From assembly GCF_000365305.1 (NCBI RefSeq), contig NZ_CM001841.1, forward strand, positions 3,560,571 to 3,602,793: a stretch of 42,223 nt of DNA. Direction: 5' to 3'. Positions within the stretch are counted from its first letter, which is position 1, and each line of letters opens with the position of its first letter. The notes beneath the pieces are model-generated. The model worked only from the letters and a program-made list of their open reading frames with translations. It was not told the origin of the DNA and did not search any database. Shown here piece after piece: positions 24,412-34,261 of the stretch. This stretch comes from Dickeya dianthicola NCPPB 453. Its GTDB lineage: Bacteria; Pseudomonadota; Gammaproteobacteria; Enterobacterales; Enterobacteriaceae. Both the position numbers and the translations under genes were made by a program.

Positions 24412-25614
24412 ATGGCAATTAAAATTGAAGTAACGCATCTGCATAAAATATTTGGCGAGCATCCCGAACGGGCATTCAGGCTCCTGGAACAGGGGCTAAG
24501 CAAGGATCAGATTTTTGAGAAAACCGGTCTGACGGTAGGGGTAAAAGACGCCAGTCTGGCCATTGAAGAAGGCGAAGTTTTTGTGATCATGGGATTGTCC
24601 GGTTCCGGTAAATCCACCCTGGTACGCCTTCTCAATCGCCTGATAGAACCCACCCGTGGTCAGGTGCTGATCGACGGCGAGGATATCTCTCGTCTGCCGG
24701 ACGGCGCACTGCGTGCGGTTCGTCGTAAGAAGATCAGCATGGTGTTTCAGTCTTTCGCGTTGATGCCTCACCTGAATATTCTCGACAACACCGCATTCGG
24801 CATGGATCTGGCCGGGGTGCCCCACGTGGAACGCGAGCAAAAAGCGCTGAGCGCGCTGCAGCAGGTCGGCCTGGAGGCGTACGCCAACGCTTACCCGGAC
24901 GAACTCTCCGGCGGGATGCGTCAGCGTGTCGGCCTGGCTCGCGCGCTGGCCAATGACCCCGACATCCTGTTGATGGACGAAGCGTTTTCAGCGCTCGACC
25001 CGTTGATCCGCACCGAGATGCAGGATGAGCTGATCAAACTGCAGGCGCGCCAGCAGCGCACCATTGTGTTCATATCGCACGATCTGGACGAAGCGATGCG
25101 CATCGGCGATCGCATCGCCATCATGCACAGCGGCGAGGTGATTCAGGTCGGTACGCCGGACGAGATTCTCAATAACCCGGCTAACGACTATGTGCGTACC
25201 TTTTTCCGCGGCGTAGATATCAGCCACGTGTTCAGCGCCAAAGACATCGCCCGACGCAGCCCGGTGGCGGTGATCCGCAAAACGCCGGGCGTCGGCCCGC
25301 GATCCGCGCTCAAGATCCTGCAAGCGGAAGATCGCGAGTACGGGTATGTGCTGGAGCGGGGCCGCAAGTTCATCGGTGTAGTCTCCATCGATTCCCTCAA
25401 ACAGGCGCTGCGCGAACGGCAACCACTGGAGCAGGCATTGCTGCCCGCTCCGGCGCCGGTCCCCGCGAACATGTCGCTCAATGAGCTGATATCCCAAGTA
25501 GCGCAAGCCCCCTGCGCGGTACCTGTTGTGGACGAAAACCATGAATATCTCGGCATTATCTCCAAAGGGATGCTGCTGCAGGCGCTGGATAAGGAGGGTA
25601 CGCTGAATGACTGA
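24412..25614 (+). CDS. proV: ProV, glycine betaine/proline ABC transporter ATPase
   Basis: This 400-aa ATPase powers osmoprotectant import by the ProU system. It has Walker [10 protein letters not shown], signature [15 protein letters not shown] and Walker [13 protein letters not shown], followed by a C-terminal pair of CBS domains (about residues 280-395) that sense ionic strength in this family. It also has the N-terminal extension with [20 protein letters not shown] typical of ProV. Length equals the E. coli protein. It overlaps proW by 8 nt. The ATG at 24412 follows CAGGAAA. Osmotic control through the AT-rich upstream DNA is expected. Confidence 0.97.
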   Translation: MAIKIEVTHLHKIFGEHPERAFRLLEQGLSKDQIFEKTGLTVGVKDASLAIEEGEVFVIMGLSGSGKSTLVRLLNRLIEPTRGQVLIDGEDISRLPDGALRAVRRKKISMVFQSFALMPHLNILDNTAFGMDLAGVPHVEREQKALSALQQVGLEAYANAYPDELSGGMRQRVGLARALANDPDILLMDEAFSALDPLIRTEMQDELIKLQARQQRTIVFISHDLDEAMRIGDRIAIMHSGEVIQVGTPDEILNNPANDYVRTFFRGVDISHVFSAKDIARRSPVAVIRKTPGVGPRSALKILQAEDREYGYVLERGRKFIGVVSIDSLKQALRERQPLEQALLPAPAPVPANMSLNELISQVAQAPCAVPVVDENHEYLGIISKGMLLQALDKEGTLND

Positions 25615-26815
25615 CGCCACACAAAACCCCTGGGAAGAAACCCAGACGCCGGATCCGATAACTGCGGCCAACCACAGCCACGCCGCGGCCTCGGGCGAAC
25701 ATGCCGCCGCCGCCGCGGGCTCATCCGGCAACCCGGCGCAAACCGACCCTTGGGCGCCGTCATCAGCGCCGGCGGGCAACGCCCCAGACAACGCCGCCGA
25801 TGCCTGGAGCAATGCGCCGCCGCCCGCCGCCAATGACGTACATCAGAATGAGAGCGATTGGCTGAACGCGCCGGCACCGACTCAGGAACACTTCGACCTG
25901 ATGGATCCGTTCCGCCATACGCTGGTGCCGCTCGACCACTGGGTGACCGAAGGCATCGACTGGCTGGTACTGCATTTTCGCCCACTGTTTCAGGGCATCC
26001 GCGTGCCGGTCGATGTGATTCTTAACAGCTTTCAGCAACTGCTGACCGGCCTGCCCGCGCCGGTCGCTATTCTGGCGTTCTCACTGCTGGCCTGGCAGGT
26101 GTCCGGTTTCAGCATGGGCGCCGCAACGCTGCTGTCGCTCGTCGCCATCGGCGCCATCGGCGCCTGGACGCAGGCAATGGTAACGCTGGCGCTGGTGCTG
26201 ACCGCATTGTTCTTTTGCATCATCGTCGGTTTGCCGCTGGGGATCTGGCTGGCGCACAGCGATCGCGCCGCCCGTATTGTGCGCCCGCTGCTGGACGCCA
26301 TGCAGACTACGCCGGCCTTCGTCTATCTGGTGCCGATCGTGATGCTGTTCGGCATCGGTAACGTGCCGGGCGTGGTAGTGACCATTATTTTCGCCCTGCC
26401 GCCTATCGTCCGCCTGACCATCCTCGGTATCCGCCAGGTGCCGGCGGACCTGGTGGAAGCAGCGCAATCTTTTGGCGCCAGCCCGCGACAGATGCTGTTC
26501 AAAGTACAGTTGCCGCTGGCGATGCCGACCATCATGGCCGGCATCAACCAGACGCTGATGCTGGCGCTGTCGATGGTGGTGATCGCCTCGATGATCGCCG
26601 TCGGCGGGTTGGGGCAAATGGTCCTGCGCGGCATCGGCCGTCTCGACATGGGGCTGGCGTCCATCGGCGGGGCCGGCATCGTGATCCTGGCGATCATTCT
26701 GGACCGTCTGACCCAGTCGCTGGGGCGTGACGCCCGCAGCCGCGGCAACCGCCATTGGTATCACCACGGCCCGTTGGGGCTGCTGGCTCGCCCCTTCATC
26801 AAATCCCGGGTCTGA
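25607..26815 (+). CDS. proW: ProW, glycine betaine/proline ABC transporter permease
   Basis: This 402-aa permease forms the membrane channel of ProU. The conserved part starts near residue 90 ([25 protein letters not shown]) and has several transmembrane helices and the coupling segment [26 protein letters not shown], quoted here as [14 protein letters not shown]. Compared with the E. coli protein (354 aa), the N-terminus carries about 48 extra residues, rich in Ala, Pro, Asn and Ser with repeated HAAA/AAAA tracts, probably cytoplasmic or periplasmic disorder. The start at 25607 overlaps proV by 8 nt; no other start is better placed. Confidence 0.95.
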   Translation: MTDATQNPWEETQTPDPITAANHSHAAASGEHAAAAAGSSGNPAQTDPWAPSSAPAGNAPDNAADAWSNAPPPAANDVHQNESDWLNAPAPTQEHFDLMDPFRHTLVPLDHWVTEGIDWLVLHFRPLFQGIRVPVDVILNSFQQLLTGLPAPVAILAFSLLAWQVSGFSMGAATLLSLVAIGAIGAWTQAMVTLALVLTALFFCIIVGLPLGIWLAHSDRAARIVRPLLDAMQTTPAFVYLVPIVMLFGIGNVPGVVVTIIFALPPIVRLTILGIRQVPADLVEAAQSFGASPRQMLFKVQLPLAMPTIMAGINQTLMLALSMVVIASMIAVGGLGQMVLRGIGRLDMGLASIGGAGIVILAIILDRLTQSLGRDARSRGNRHWYHHGPLGLLARPFIKSRV

Positions 26816-26837
26816 CCCGGACGGCTCGACCTGAACC

Positions 26838-26861
26838 TGCGGCCGGCGCCGGCTGGCCGCA
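26838..26861 (+). other. GC-rich hairpin between proW and proX
   Basis: Arms TGCGGCC (26838-26844) and GGCCGCA (26855-26861) enclose a self-complementary GGCGCC-containing loop, in the 116-bp gap between proW and proX. It may protect or separate the proX part of the message, which encodes the binding protein needed in excess. It lacks a T-tract. Confidence 0.45.
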
Positions 26862-26931
26862 CTCTCGGATGTTCCAGGCACCTGTGCGCCGCTTACGACC
26901 GCTTATTGAAGACAACATGAGGACTATCCGT

Positions 26932-27930
26932 ATGCGTAACATCAGTATGGCAACGCTTGCCCTGACTACCGTACTCAGTACTGGTCTCTTTGCCGCCGAC
27001 GACCTTCCCGGCAAAGGCATCACCGTTAAACCGGTGCAAAGTACCCTCTCCGAAGAAACCTTCCAGACGCTGTTGGTCAGCAAGGCGCTGGAAAAACTGG
27101 GTTATACCGTCGATAAGCCCAGCGAAGTGGACTACAACGTCGGTTACACCTCGGTCGCCAACGGCGACGCCACCTTCACCGCCGTCAACTGGCAACCGCT
27201 GCACGACGACATGTATCAGGCCGCCGGCGGCGATACCACATTCTACCGTAAAGGCGTCTACGTCTCAGGTGCAGCGCAGGGCTACCTGATCGACAAAAAA
27301 ACCGCCGAGCGCTACCACATTACCCGTCTGGATCAGCTCAAGGATCCGCAACTGGCAAAACTGTTCGACACCAACGGCGACGGCAAAGCAGACCTGACCG
27401 GCTGTAACCCCGGCTGGGGCTGCGAAGGCGTCATCAATCACCAGCTCCAGGCTTACGGACTGGGTAACACCGTCAACCACAATCAGGGTAACTATGCGGC
27501 GCTGATCGCCGATACCATCGCCCGCTACAAGCAGGGTAAACCGATCTTGTATTTCACCTGGACGCCGTACTGGGTGAGCGACGTCCTGGTGCCGGGGCAT
27601 GACGTGGTATGGCTGCAGGTGCCGTTCTCCTCGCTGCCCGGCAAGCAGAAAGGCACCGACACCAAACTGCCTAACGGTGCTAACTACGGTTTCCCGGTCA
27701 GCAGTATGCACATCGTCGCCAACAAGGACTGGGCTGAGAAAAACCCGGCCGCGGCCACCCTGTTCGCCACCATGAAACTGCCGCTGGCGGACATCAACGC
27801 CCAGAACCTGCGCATGCATCAGGGCGAAGCGTCTCAGGAAGCTATCGAGCGCCACGTCAACGGCTGGATCAAAGCGCATCAGGCACAGTTTGACGGCTGG
27901 ATCAACGCCGCCCGCGCCGCGGCAAAGTAA
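26932..27930 (+). CDS. proX: ProX, glycine betaine-binding periplasmic protein
   Basis: This 332-aa secreted receptor delivers glycine betaine and proline betaine to ProVW. A signal peptide ([18 protein letters not shown] then [11 protein letters not shown]) is followed by the mature domain. Tryptophans of the betaine cage are recognisable in [19 protein letters not shown] and YFTWTPYW. The frame is open much further upstream and another ATG lies at 26917, but the ATG at 26932 follows GAGGA at good spacing and starts the signal peptide. Length matches E. coli ProX (330 aa). A hairpin ends the operon. Confidence 0.95.
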   Translation: MRNISMATLALTTVLSTGLFAADDLPGKGITVKPVQSTLSEETFQTLLVSKALEKLGYTVDKPSEVDYNVGYTSVANGDATFTAVNWQPLHDDMYQAAGGDTTFYRKGVYVSGAAQGYLIDKKTAERYHITRLDQLKDPQLAKLFDTNGDGKADLTGCNPGWGCEGVINHQLQAYGLGNTVNHNQGNYAALIADTIARYKQGKPILYFTWTPYWVSDVLVPGHDVVWLQVPFSSLPGKQKGTDTKLPNGANYGFPVSSMHIVANKDWAEKNPAAATLFATMKLPLADINAQNLRMHQGEASQEAIERHVNGWIKAHQAQFDGWINAARAAAK

Positions 27931-27950
27931 GTCGTTACGCCGCCTTAATC

Positions 27951-27978
27951 CAGAGGATGCCCGCGAGGGTATCCTCTG
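27951..27978 (+). terminator. Hairpin terminator after proX
   Basis: Arms CAGAGGATGCCC (27951-27962) and GGGTATCCTCTG (27967-27978) pair over 12 bp with one G-T wobble and a 4-nt loop, 20 bp after the proX stop. Only a weak T-rich stretch follows. Confidence 0.6.
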
Positions 27979-28347
27979 CGTCTTATGCATCGTTTCGGAT
28001 CGATTTCGCTTACCCTTTGCCGGCAGCAGAGAATAATCGGCGTATTCCGGGCTGGCTGATAAAACACCTGATTATTTTCAAGAGAATTTATAAGATAAAT
28101 TGCTGGATTCTCTGGCGTGACTGTTCAATACTAAATTAATAATTCAGATTTAACATTAAGTTAACAACTCTCGCATATCTGCATCTACCATCACTGTCGG
28201 CCTGAGCCCGGCACTGACCAGGTTAATGTCCGGCGTCAACGCCGGAGGCGTACGGATGACGTCCGATTGACGCTAAAACGCTATCGCTGGCGGCGGTTTA
28301 TGCCTATGATGTTGTTTTTTCAACCAGTATATTTTTTCAATCTGTAG
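27979..28347. other. Intergenic region before ygaZ
   Basis: About 370 bp without a gene I can support. A 60-codon frame at 27957-28139 has no ribosome-binding site or recognisable sequence. A hairpin TCCGGCG-TCAA-CGCCGGA lies at 28229-28246, and TTTTTTCAA occurs twice close to the ygaZ start. The ygaZ promoter is presumably here, but I cannot place it. Confidence 0.5.
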
Positions 28348-29109
28348 ATGAACCCAGACACCGTGAATTCTGTTTCTTCCAGCCAGGCTGATACCCGCAC
28401 GACGGCCGACGCCTCGTTTGCCAACGGCCTGTTTGATAGCCTGCCTATCGTCATCGGTTACGTGCCGGTGGCGTTCGCCTTTGGCTTGAACGCCGTCAAG
28501 CTGGGTTTCACGCCGCTGGAAGCCATTTTTCTTTCCTGCATCATTTACGCCGGCGCCAGCCAGTTCGTCATCACCGCGCTACTGAGCGCGGGCGCGTCTA
28601 TCTGGGTGGCGGCATTGACCGTCATGGCGATGGACGTACGCCATGTGTTGTACGGCCCGTCGCTGCGTCGCCGCATTGTGCAGCGGCTGCCGACCGGTAA
28701 AACCGCCTGGTGGGCGTTCGGACTGACCGATGAAGTGTTCGCCGCCGCGACCGCGCGATTATCGCGGGATAACCGGCGCTGGAGCGAATCCTGGATGCTG
28801 GGAGTGGCGTTGAGCGCCTGGCTGTCGTGGGTTGCCGGCACCGTGCTCGGCGCCGTATTCGGTAATGGCCCGCTGGCAGGTTATCCTGCCGTCGAAGCCG
28901 CTCTGGCGTTTATGCTGCCGGCGCTATTTCTGAGTTTTCTGCTCGCGTCCTTCAGGCGCCGTCAGAGTCTGGTGGTAGCCGCCGCGCTGGGCGGCGCCGG
29001 TCTGGGGCTGCTGGTATCGTCCATTCCGGCCGCCATCCTGATCGGCATCGGCGGCGGTTGTCTGGCATCGCTGTATCAACCGGCATCAATAAAGGAAGAA
29101 ACGCGATGA
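28348..29109 (+). CDS. ygaZ: YgaZ, branched-chain amino acid exporter large subunit (AzlC family)
   Basis: This 253-aa inner-membrane protein, with YgaH, exports L-valine (and probably other branched-chain amino acids and methionine) in E. coli. It has the AzlC signature IVIGYVPVAFAFGLNAVKLG and IYAGASQFVITALL, with several further hydrophobic helices. The motif MDVRHVLYGPSL, typical of AzlC, is intact. Its stop overlaps the ygaH start as ATGA. The ATG at 28348 follows no strong ribosome-binding site. Gene order ygaZ-ygaH-mprA-emrA-emrB is the same as in E. coli. Confidence 0.94.
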   Translation: MNPDTVNSVSSSQADTRTTADASFANGLFDSLPIVIGYVPVAFAFGLNAVKLGFTPLEAIFLSCIIYAGASQFVITALLSAGASIWVAALTVMAMDVRHVLYGPSLRRRIVQRLPTGKTAWWAFGLTDEVFAAATARLSRDNRRWSESWMLGVALSAWLSWVAGTVLGAVFGNGPLAGYPAVEAALAFMLPALFLSFLLASFRRRQSLVVAAALGGAGLGLLVSSIPAAILIGIGGGCLASLYQPASIKEETR

Positions 29110-29447
29110 ATACTTCAGTATTATTGATTGGTTTGCTGGTGGGAACGGTTAACTTTCTGTTCCGATACCTGCCGCTGCGGCTGGGCGCTAACCGGGCATC
29201 CGGTAACCTGCTGCGGGGCAAAACCGCCCTGCTGCTCGATAGTATCGGCGTGGCTTCCATTTGCGCGCTGCTGGTGGTATCCACCCTGCCGGATATCATG
29301 CAGCACACAGAAAGATTGTTGCCAACGCTGGCGGGGTTCGCCCTGCTAACGCTTTGTTTTTACAAAACCCGCAGCATCGTACTGTCGACGCTGCTGGGCG
29401 CACTGTGCTACGGCATCGTATTTAAATGGTTTCAGACGATGGCCTGA
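29106..29447 (+). CDS. ygaH: YgaH, branched-chain amino acid exporter small subunit (AzlD family)
   Basis: This 113-aa protein is the small AzlD-type partner of YgaZ. Three or four hydrophobic segments are visible, with the characteristic FLFRYLPLRLGA near residue 18. The frame opens at 29058, but the ATG at 29106 overlaps the ygaZ stop and follows AAGGAAG, which gives the expected length. It forms a two-gene operon with ygaZ. The 173 bp that follow hold the mprA control region. Confidence 0.93.
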   Translation: MNTSVLLIGLLVGTVNFLFRYLPLRLGANRASGNLLRGKTALLLDSIGVASICALLVVSTLPDIMQHTERLLPTLAGFALLTLCFYKTRSIVLSTLLGALCYGIVFKWFQTMA

Positions 29448-29572
29448 ACATGAGCGGCTAAGGCCACTCGTACAATCGAAAGATAATAAACGGCAACAGA
29501 CCGTACCACCTGCACATATCTCGACCAGTGGCAAATAAGCACTAATCGACAAGTTTCTCGCATTTACCTAAT

Positions 29573-29590
29573 TAGTAACATTCGTTACTA
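29573..29590. promoter_or_regulatory. Candidate MprA operator
   Basis: TAGTAACATTCGTTACTA is an 18-bp inverted repeat with perfect 7-bp arms, 30 bp upstream of the mprA start. Position and size suit a MarR-family dimer, and MprA represses its own operon in E. coli. Confidence 0.65.
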
Positions 29591-29620
29591 TGCAGGTCGT
29601 GATTAATAAGGTTGACATCT

Positions 29621-30133
29621 ATGGAAAGTTCATTCGCCCCAATTGAAGACATGTTGCGTATGCGGGCTTCACGCCGCCCGGATTTCCCGTACCGGGAAGT
29701 CCTGCTGCTGCGTTTATTCCTGCATATGCAAACCAAAATACTGGAACACCGCAACCGTATGCTGAAAGAACAGGACATCAATGAAACCCTGTTCATGGCG
29801 CTGCTTACCTTGGAATCGCAGGAAAATTATTGCATCCAGCCTTCTGAACTGAGCGCTGCGCTCGGCTCCTCGCGCACCAACGCTACCCGCATCGCGGATG
29901 AGCTGGAAAAACGTGGATGGATTGAACGGCGCGAGAGCGACAGCGACCGCCGCTGTCTGTACTTGTACATGACCGAGAAGGGCAAAGCCTTTCTGGACGA
30001 ACTGCTGCCGCCTCAGCACCGCAGCCTGAATATTCTCTGCTCTGCCCTCGAAGACAGTGAAAGAGATCAGTTGGAAGTGCTGATGCGCAAGCTGTTACTG
30101 CGTCTTGACGAAATGGATCAGGACGGCATTTAA
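29621..30133 (+). CDS. mprA: MprA (EmrR), MarR-family repressor of emrAB
   Basis: This 170-aa winged-helix repressor releases DNA when it binds uncouplers and other hydrophobic drugs, inducing emrAB. It is nearly identical to E. coli MprA through the DNA-binding region ([20 protein letters not shown] then [20 protein letters not shown]). The ATG at 29621 gives the family N-terminus [18 protein letters not shown]; a TTG nine bases earlier is unlikely. The C-terminus is about six residues shorter than in E. coli, ending in MDQDGI. It is the first gene of mprA-emrA-emrB and carries a palindromic operator upstream. Confidence 0.96.
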   Translation: MESSFAPIEDMLRMRASRRPDFPYREVLLLRLFLHMQTKILEHRNRMLKEQDINETLFMALLTLESQENYCIQPSELSAALGSSRTNATRIADELEKRGWIERRESDSDRRCLYLYMTEKGKAFLDELLPPQHRSLNILCSALEDSERDQLEVLMRKLLLRLDEMDQDGI

Positions 30134-30174
30134 CGCCCGTCGCCATTCCTGACAAAGACCATTGCCATCGTTGC

Positions 30175-30199
30175 CATACAAGCCTCAACGGTTTGTATG
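30175..30199 (+). other. Hairpin between mprA and emrA
   Basis: Arms CATACAAGCC (30175-30184) and GGTTTGTATG (30190-30199) pair over 10 bp with one G-T pair and a 5-nt loop. A run of seven T residues begins at 30211, 11 nt further on, so it is at best a partial terminator or attenuator setting the ratio of repressor to pump. Confidence 0.4.
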
Positions 30200-30304
30200 C
30201 GGTGTGGTGTTTTTTTAAAAACAGCCACCGTCACGATATCACCATGAAAAGCAATCAAAGGCCATGAAAGGCCGAGAAAAAAGAAATCTAACTGGGAGAA
30301 AACC

Positions 30305-31480
30305 ATGAGTGCCAACGTGGAAAAGCAGACTCCACCGACTATGCCATCGAAGTCCAAAAAATCGCGTAAAGGAATTCTCACGCTGCTGATGATTCTGTTT
30401 TTCTTTATTGGCTGTGTGTGGTTTGCCTACTGGTATCTGGTGTTACGGCACCATCAGGAAACCGATGACGCCTATGTCGCCGGCAACCAGATTCAAATTA
30501 TGTCGCAGGTTAACGGCAGCGTCGCTCGCGTCAACGTCGACAACACCGACCTCGTTAAAAAAGGCGACGTACTGGTGGAGCTTGACCCAACCGACGCCGA
30601 ACAAGCCTTTGAACGCGCCAAAACCACGTTGGCCAATAGTGTACGTCAGGTTCATCAGCAGATGATCACCGTCCGCCAATATCAAGCCAATATCGACCTG
30701 CAGCAGATTGCGTTGGACACGGCTATCAGCGACCTGATCCGCCGTGAAGCGCTGGGGCGGGCCAATGCTATCGGCCGGGAAGACCTGCAGCATGCGCGTG
30801 ACCAGGTCGCCAGCGCCAGAGCGTCGCTGGAAGCGGCCAAACAGCAGTATGCCGCTACACAGGCGCTGGTGTTGAACACCCCGCTGGAGCAACAACCCGC
30901 CATTGCCCAGGCTGCAACCGACCTGCGCAACGCCTGGCTGGCGCTCAAACGCACCCATATCGTCAGCCCGGTGGATGGCTATGTCTCGCGCCGCAGCGTG
31001 CAACTGGGCGCACGCGTCACCCCGTCGTCCGCCCTGATGGCTGTGGTGCCGACGGCTCCGCTGTGGGTCGACGCCAACTTTAAGGAAACCCAACTGCCCA
31101 ACATGCGCATCGGCCAGCCGGCGACCATCATCAGCGACCTGTATGGCGACATCGTGGAGTACAAGGGCAAAGTGGTGGGTCTGGACATGGGGACCGGCAG
31201 TGCGTTCTCGCTGCTGCCTGCCCAGAACGCCACCGGCAACTGGATCAAGGTGGTACAGCGCCTGCCGGTACGTATCGAGCTGGATCCCAAACAGCTGGCC
31301 GATTACCCGCTGCGTATCGGCCTGTCGATGCTGGTCAATGTGGATACCGCCAATGCCGACGGCAAAGTGCTGTCTGATGCATCCCGCGCGACACCTGCAT
31401 ACCAGAGTGACGCGCTGGATCTGGATCTGGCGCCGGTCAATCAGATGATCGACCAGATCATCGGCGCCAACGCTGGCTGA
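30305..31480 (+). CDS. emrA: EmrA, multidrug efflux membrane-fusion protein
   Basis: This 391-aa HlyD-type periplasmic adaptor links the EmrB pump to an outer-membrane channel (TolC in E. coli). One N-terminal membrane anchor is visible (residues about 20-42, LTLLMILFFFIGCVWFAYWY). The biotinyl-lipoyl halves are recognisable (ETDDAYVAGNQIQIMSQVNG and HIVSPVDGYVSRRSVQLGA), separated by a coiled-coil hairpin with AKTTLANSVRQVHQQ and ASLEAAKQQYAATQA. Length equals the E. coli protein. A GGGAG site precedes the ATG. Confidence 0.96.
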   Translation: MSANVEKQTPPTMPSKSKKSRKGILTLLMILFFFIGCVWFAYWYLVLRHHQETDDAYVAGNQIQIMSQVNGSVARVNVDNTDLVKKGDVLVELDPTDAEQAFERAKTTLANSVRQVHQQMITVRQYQANIDLQQIALDTAISDLIRREALGRANAIGREDLQHARDQVASARASLEAAKQQYAATQALVLNTPLEQQPAIAQAATDLRNAWLALKRTHIVSPVDGYVSRRSVQLGARVTPSSALMAVVPTAPLWVDANFKETQLPNMRIGQPATIISDLYGDIVEYKGKVVGLDMGTGSAFSLLPAQNATGNWIKVVQRLPVRIELDPKQLADYPLRIGLSMLVNVDTANADGKVLSDASRATPAYQSDALDLDLAPVNQMIDQIIGANAG

Positions 31481-31497
31481 CCCCAGAGGAGAGCAGC

Positions 31498-33030
31498 GTG
31501 ACAAGAAAACCACTTGAGGGCATGACGCTGGCTCTGATGACGATCGCCTTGTCACTGGCGACGTTCATGCAGGTGCTGGACTCGACAATTGCCAACGTAG
31601 CCATTCCGACCATCGCCGGGAATCTCGGCGCATCCAACTCACAGGGCACCTGGGTCATCACGTCTTTCGGGGTGGCGAACGCCATCTCCATCCCTATCAC
31701 CGGCTGGCTGGCCAAGCGATTCGGCGAGGTGCGCCTGTTTATCTGGGCCACCGTGCTGTTTACCCTGACCTCCTGGCTGTGCGGCATGTCCACCAGTCTG
31801 GAGATGCTGATCGTTTCCCGTATGCTGCAAGGTCTGGTTGCCGGCCCGATCATCCCGCTGTCCCAAAGCCTGCTGCTGAATAACTACCCGCCTGCCAAAC
31901 GGGGCATTGCGCTGGCGTTGTGGTCAATGACGGTGGTAGTTGCCCCGATCTTCGGCCCGATCCTCGGCGGCTGGATCAGCGACAACTACCACTGGGGATG
32001 GATCTTCTTCATCAACGTGCCGTTAGGTCTCCTGGTGGTGTTGATCACCCTGCAAACACTGCGTGGGCGAGAAACCAAAACCGAAATCCGCCCTATCGAC
32101 ACAATTGGGCTGATTCTGCTGGCGGCAGGTATTGGCTGCCTGCAGATGATGCTGGACCGCGGCAAAGAGCTGGACTGGTTTAACTCGACGGAAATCGTAG
32201 CGCTGGCGGTGATTGCCGTGGTGTCGCTAACCGTGCTGGTGGTATGGGAACTGACCGACGATCATCCGGTGGTCGATCTGTCGCTGTTCAAGATGCGCAA
32301 TTTTACCATCGGCTGCCTGTGTACCAGTCTGGCGTTCATGCTCTATTTCGGCGCCATTGTACTGCTGCCGCAATTGCTGCAGGTCGTGTTCGGCTATACC
32401 GCCACCTGGGCCGGTTTGGCTTCCGCCCCCGTGGGCCTGATGCCGGTGATACTCTCGCCGCTCATCGGGCGATTCATGCATAAACTGGATATGCGCCGTC
32501 TGGTGACGTTCAGCTTCATCATGTACGCGGTCTGTTTCTACTGGCGAGCCTATACCTTTGAGCCGGCAATGAATTTCGGCGCGTCCGCCTGGCCCCAGTT
32601 CGTGCAAGGGTTTGCCGTGGCCTGTTTCTTCATGCCGCTGACCACCATTACGCTCTCCGGCCTGCCGCCGGAACGGATGGCGGCCGCCTCCAGCCTGTCG
32701 AACTTTGCCCGAACGCTGGCTGGTTCTATCGGCACGTCGGTCACCACCACATTGTGGGAACGTCGGGAAGCATTGCACCACGCACAGCTTAGCGAGGCTA
32801 TCAATCCCTACAACCCGCTGGCGCAGCAGACCTACCAGCAGTTGGAAGCGATGGGAATGAGTCAACAGCAGGTATCCAGCTATCTGGCTCAGCAGGTCAC
32901 GGCGCAGGGGCTGATTATTGGCGCCAACGAAATCTTCTGGCTGTCAGCCGGGGTTTTCGTCGTGCTGATCGTGCTGGTGTGGTTCGCCAAACCGCCGTTC
33001 GGCGGCCACTCGGCTGGCGGCGCGCACTGA
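31498..33030 (+). CDS. emrB: EmrB, multidrug efflux MFS transporter (DHA2, 14 TM)
   Basis: This 510-aa proton-driven pump exports uncouplers and hydrophobic antibiotics together with EmrA. It belongs to the 14-helix DHA2 family and is close to E. coli EmrB along its length (for example MTIALSLATFMQVLDSTIAN and SLLLNNYPPAKRG). Motif A-like GWLAKRFGEVRLFIW and motif C-like MTVVVAPIFGPILGG are visible. The start is GTG at 31498, preceded by GAGGAGAG, 17 bp after emrA; no ATG upstream fits better. The C-terminal glycine-rich tail of E. coli is shorter here. Confidence 0.96.
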   Translation: MTRKPLEGMTLALMTIALSLATFMQVLDSTIANVAIPTIAGNLGASNSQGTWVITSFGVANAISIPITGWLAKRFGEVRLFIWATVLFTLTSWLCGMSTSLEMLIVSRMLQGLVAGPIIPLSQSLLLNNYPPAKRGIALALWSMTVVVAPIFGPILGGWISDNYHWGWIFFINVPLGLLVVLITLQTLRGRETKTEIRPIDTIGLILLAAGIGCLQMMLDRGKELDWFNSTEIVALAVIAVVSLTVLVVWELTDDHPVVDLSLFKMRNFTIGCLCTSLAFMLYFGAIVLLPQLLQVVFGYTATWAGLASAPVGLMPVILSPLIGRFMHKLDMRRLVTFSFIMYAVCFYWRAYTFEPAMNFGASAWPQFVQGFAVACFFMPLTTITLSGLPPERMAAASSLSNFARTLAGSIGTSVTTTLWERREALHHAQLSEAINPYNPLAQQTYQQLEAMGMSQQQVSSYLAQQVTAQGLIIGANEIFWLSAGVFVVLIVLVWFAKPPFGGHSAGGAH

Positions 33031-33089
33031 TATCACACGCAGAACTGATATCCCACGCAGAACAACATCAGCTAAAGCGCAAAAGCAAA

Positions 33090-33114
33090 AAAGGTGGCCA
33101 AAGCCACCTTTTTT
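33090..33114. terminator. Bidirectional terminator between emrB and yfiF
   Basis: Arms AAAGGTGGC (33090-33098) and GCCACCTTT (33103-33111) form a perfect 9-bp stem with a CAAA loop. T residues follow on the right and A residues precede on the left, between convergent genes. Confidence 0.92.
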
Positions 33115-33133
33115 ATTCCCTTGTCGAATGGGC

Positions 33134-34261
33134 TTAGCCGTGATGCTGCCGCCACCATTCCGCCAGCAAAATCCCGGTCGCTACCGAGATATTCAAGCTT
33201 TCCACATTGCCGGTGCCGTCAATCGACACTTTGACGTCGCCCTGCTGCCAGGCGCCGTCAGACAAGCCATCCCCTTCCTGCCCCAGCACAATCACCGTTT
33301 TGGCGGGCAGCGAGACTGTCGACAAGGTCGAGCCTTTGTGACTAGAAGTAGTGACGATGGTATAACCGGCGGCGCGGAACTGCGCCAGCGCATCAACCAG
33401 GCCATCAGCGCTGATCGCTTTCACGTGCTCGGCACCGCCTTCCGCCGTGCGCACCGCCGCGCCGGATTCCAGTTGCGATGAATCGTTCACCAGTACGCCT
33501 TTCACGCCAAAATGGGCACAGCTACGCATGATGCCGCCCAGATTATGCGGATTGCCGACATCTTCCAGCGCCAGCACGCAGTCGGTATCCCCGGCTTCGC
33601 TCAGGTACGCCGCGACATCCAGACCACGGCGCTTCTTGATCAGGAAACACACGCCGCCGTGATGCTCAGTGCCGGACGCGCGGATCAGCTCGTCGTCTTC
33701 CACCACGTGGTACGCCTTGCGGTTGGCCGCCATCCAGCGCAACGCTTCACGAAAACGCGGCGTGACTTCCTGCAGGAACCACCCGCGCACAATCGCTTCC
33801 GGACGGCTCAGGAACAGCGCCTGGCAGGCATTCTCACCGTAGACGCGAGTCTCTTCCGACCGCTGGCGACGAATCTGATCCGGATCGATCTGACTCTTGC
33901 CGCTGATGCCGCCGTGATCCGGCTCTTCTCCCGGTGCGCGCGACACTGTTTTCCAGGGAGAATCCCCATGTTCAACCGGCTCGCGACGCGGTGGACGCTC
34001 ACGCCCCGCCGACTCGCTGCGCCATTTGCCGCCACGCTCGCCGCTATCTTTATTATTTCTGTCTTTATTATCCCTGTCTTTATTATCTCTATCCCACCCG
34101 CCACGCGGTGCGGCGTCTCGCCCTTTACGACCACGGTTGTCGCCGTCACCACGACGCTTATCCGGCGTACGTTTCGGCTTACCATTATTCTCGTCCCCGC
34201 CTTCGCTACGGACGTACATGACGCGGACTTTGCCGCTCTTCCCACTTAACTCATCGCTCAT
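33134..34261 (-). CDS. yfiF: YfiF, SpoU-family (SPOUT) RNA methyltransferase
   Basis: This 375-aa protein is a predicted 2'-O-ribose RNA methyltransferase with a knotted SPOUT domain in the C-terminal half. Conserved motifs are the substrate-binding [18 protein letters not shown] (motif 1), [11 protein letters not shown] (motif 2) and [17 protein letters not shown] (motif 3). A SpoU substrate-binding domain (about residues 140-220) precedes them. The first 130 residues are charged, rich in Arg, Asp, Asn and Gly, with tandem DRDNK repeats. E. coli YfiF is 345 aa, so this linker is longer. The ATG at 34261 follows GTGGAGAAC; a GTG at 34273 is less likely. The exact RNA target is not known to me. 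Confidence 0.9.
   Translation of the reverse strand: MSDELSGKSGKVRVMYVRSEGGDENNGKPKRTPDKRRGDGDNRGRKGRDAAPRGGWDRDNKDRDNKDRNNKDSGERGGKWRSESAGRERPPRREPVEHGDSPWKTVSRAPGEEPDHGGISGKSQIDPDQIRRQRSEETRVYGENACQALFLSRPEAIVRGWFLQEVTPRFREALRWMAANRKAYHVVEDDELIRASGTEHHGGVCFLIKKRRGLDVAAYLSEAGDTDCVLALEDVGNPHNLGGIMRSCAHFGVKGVLVNDSSQLESGAAVRTAEGGAEHVKAISADGLVDALAQFRAAGYTIVTTSSHKGSTLSTVSLPAKTVIVLGQEGDGLSDGAWQQGDVKVSIDGTGNVESLNISVATGILLAEWWRQHHG
34049..34093 (-). repeat. Three 15-bp in-frame repeats within yfiF
   Basis: Units TTTATTATCTCTATC, TTTATTATCCCTGTC and TTTATTATTTCTGTC on the plus strand encode [10 protein letters not shown] and DRNNK on the minus strand. Being a multiple of three, copy-number changes would lengthen or shorten the disordered N-terminus without a frameshift. 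The tract is notably AT-rich against the GC-rich gene. Confidence 0.92.

Noticed and set aside
27957-28139. 60-codon frame after proX
   Set aside because: It begins inside the proX terminator hairpin and has no start signal or recognisable sequence.
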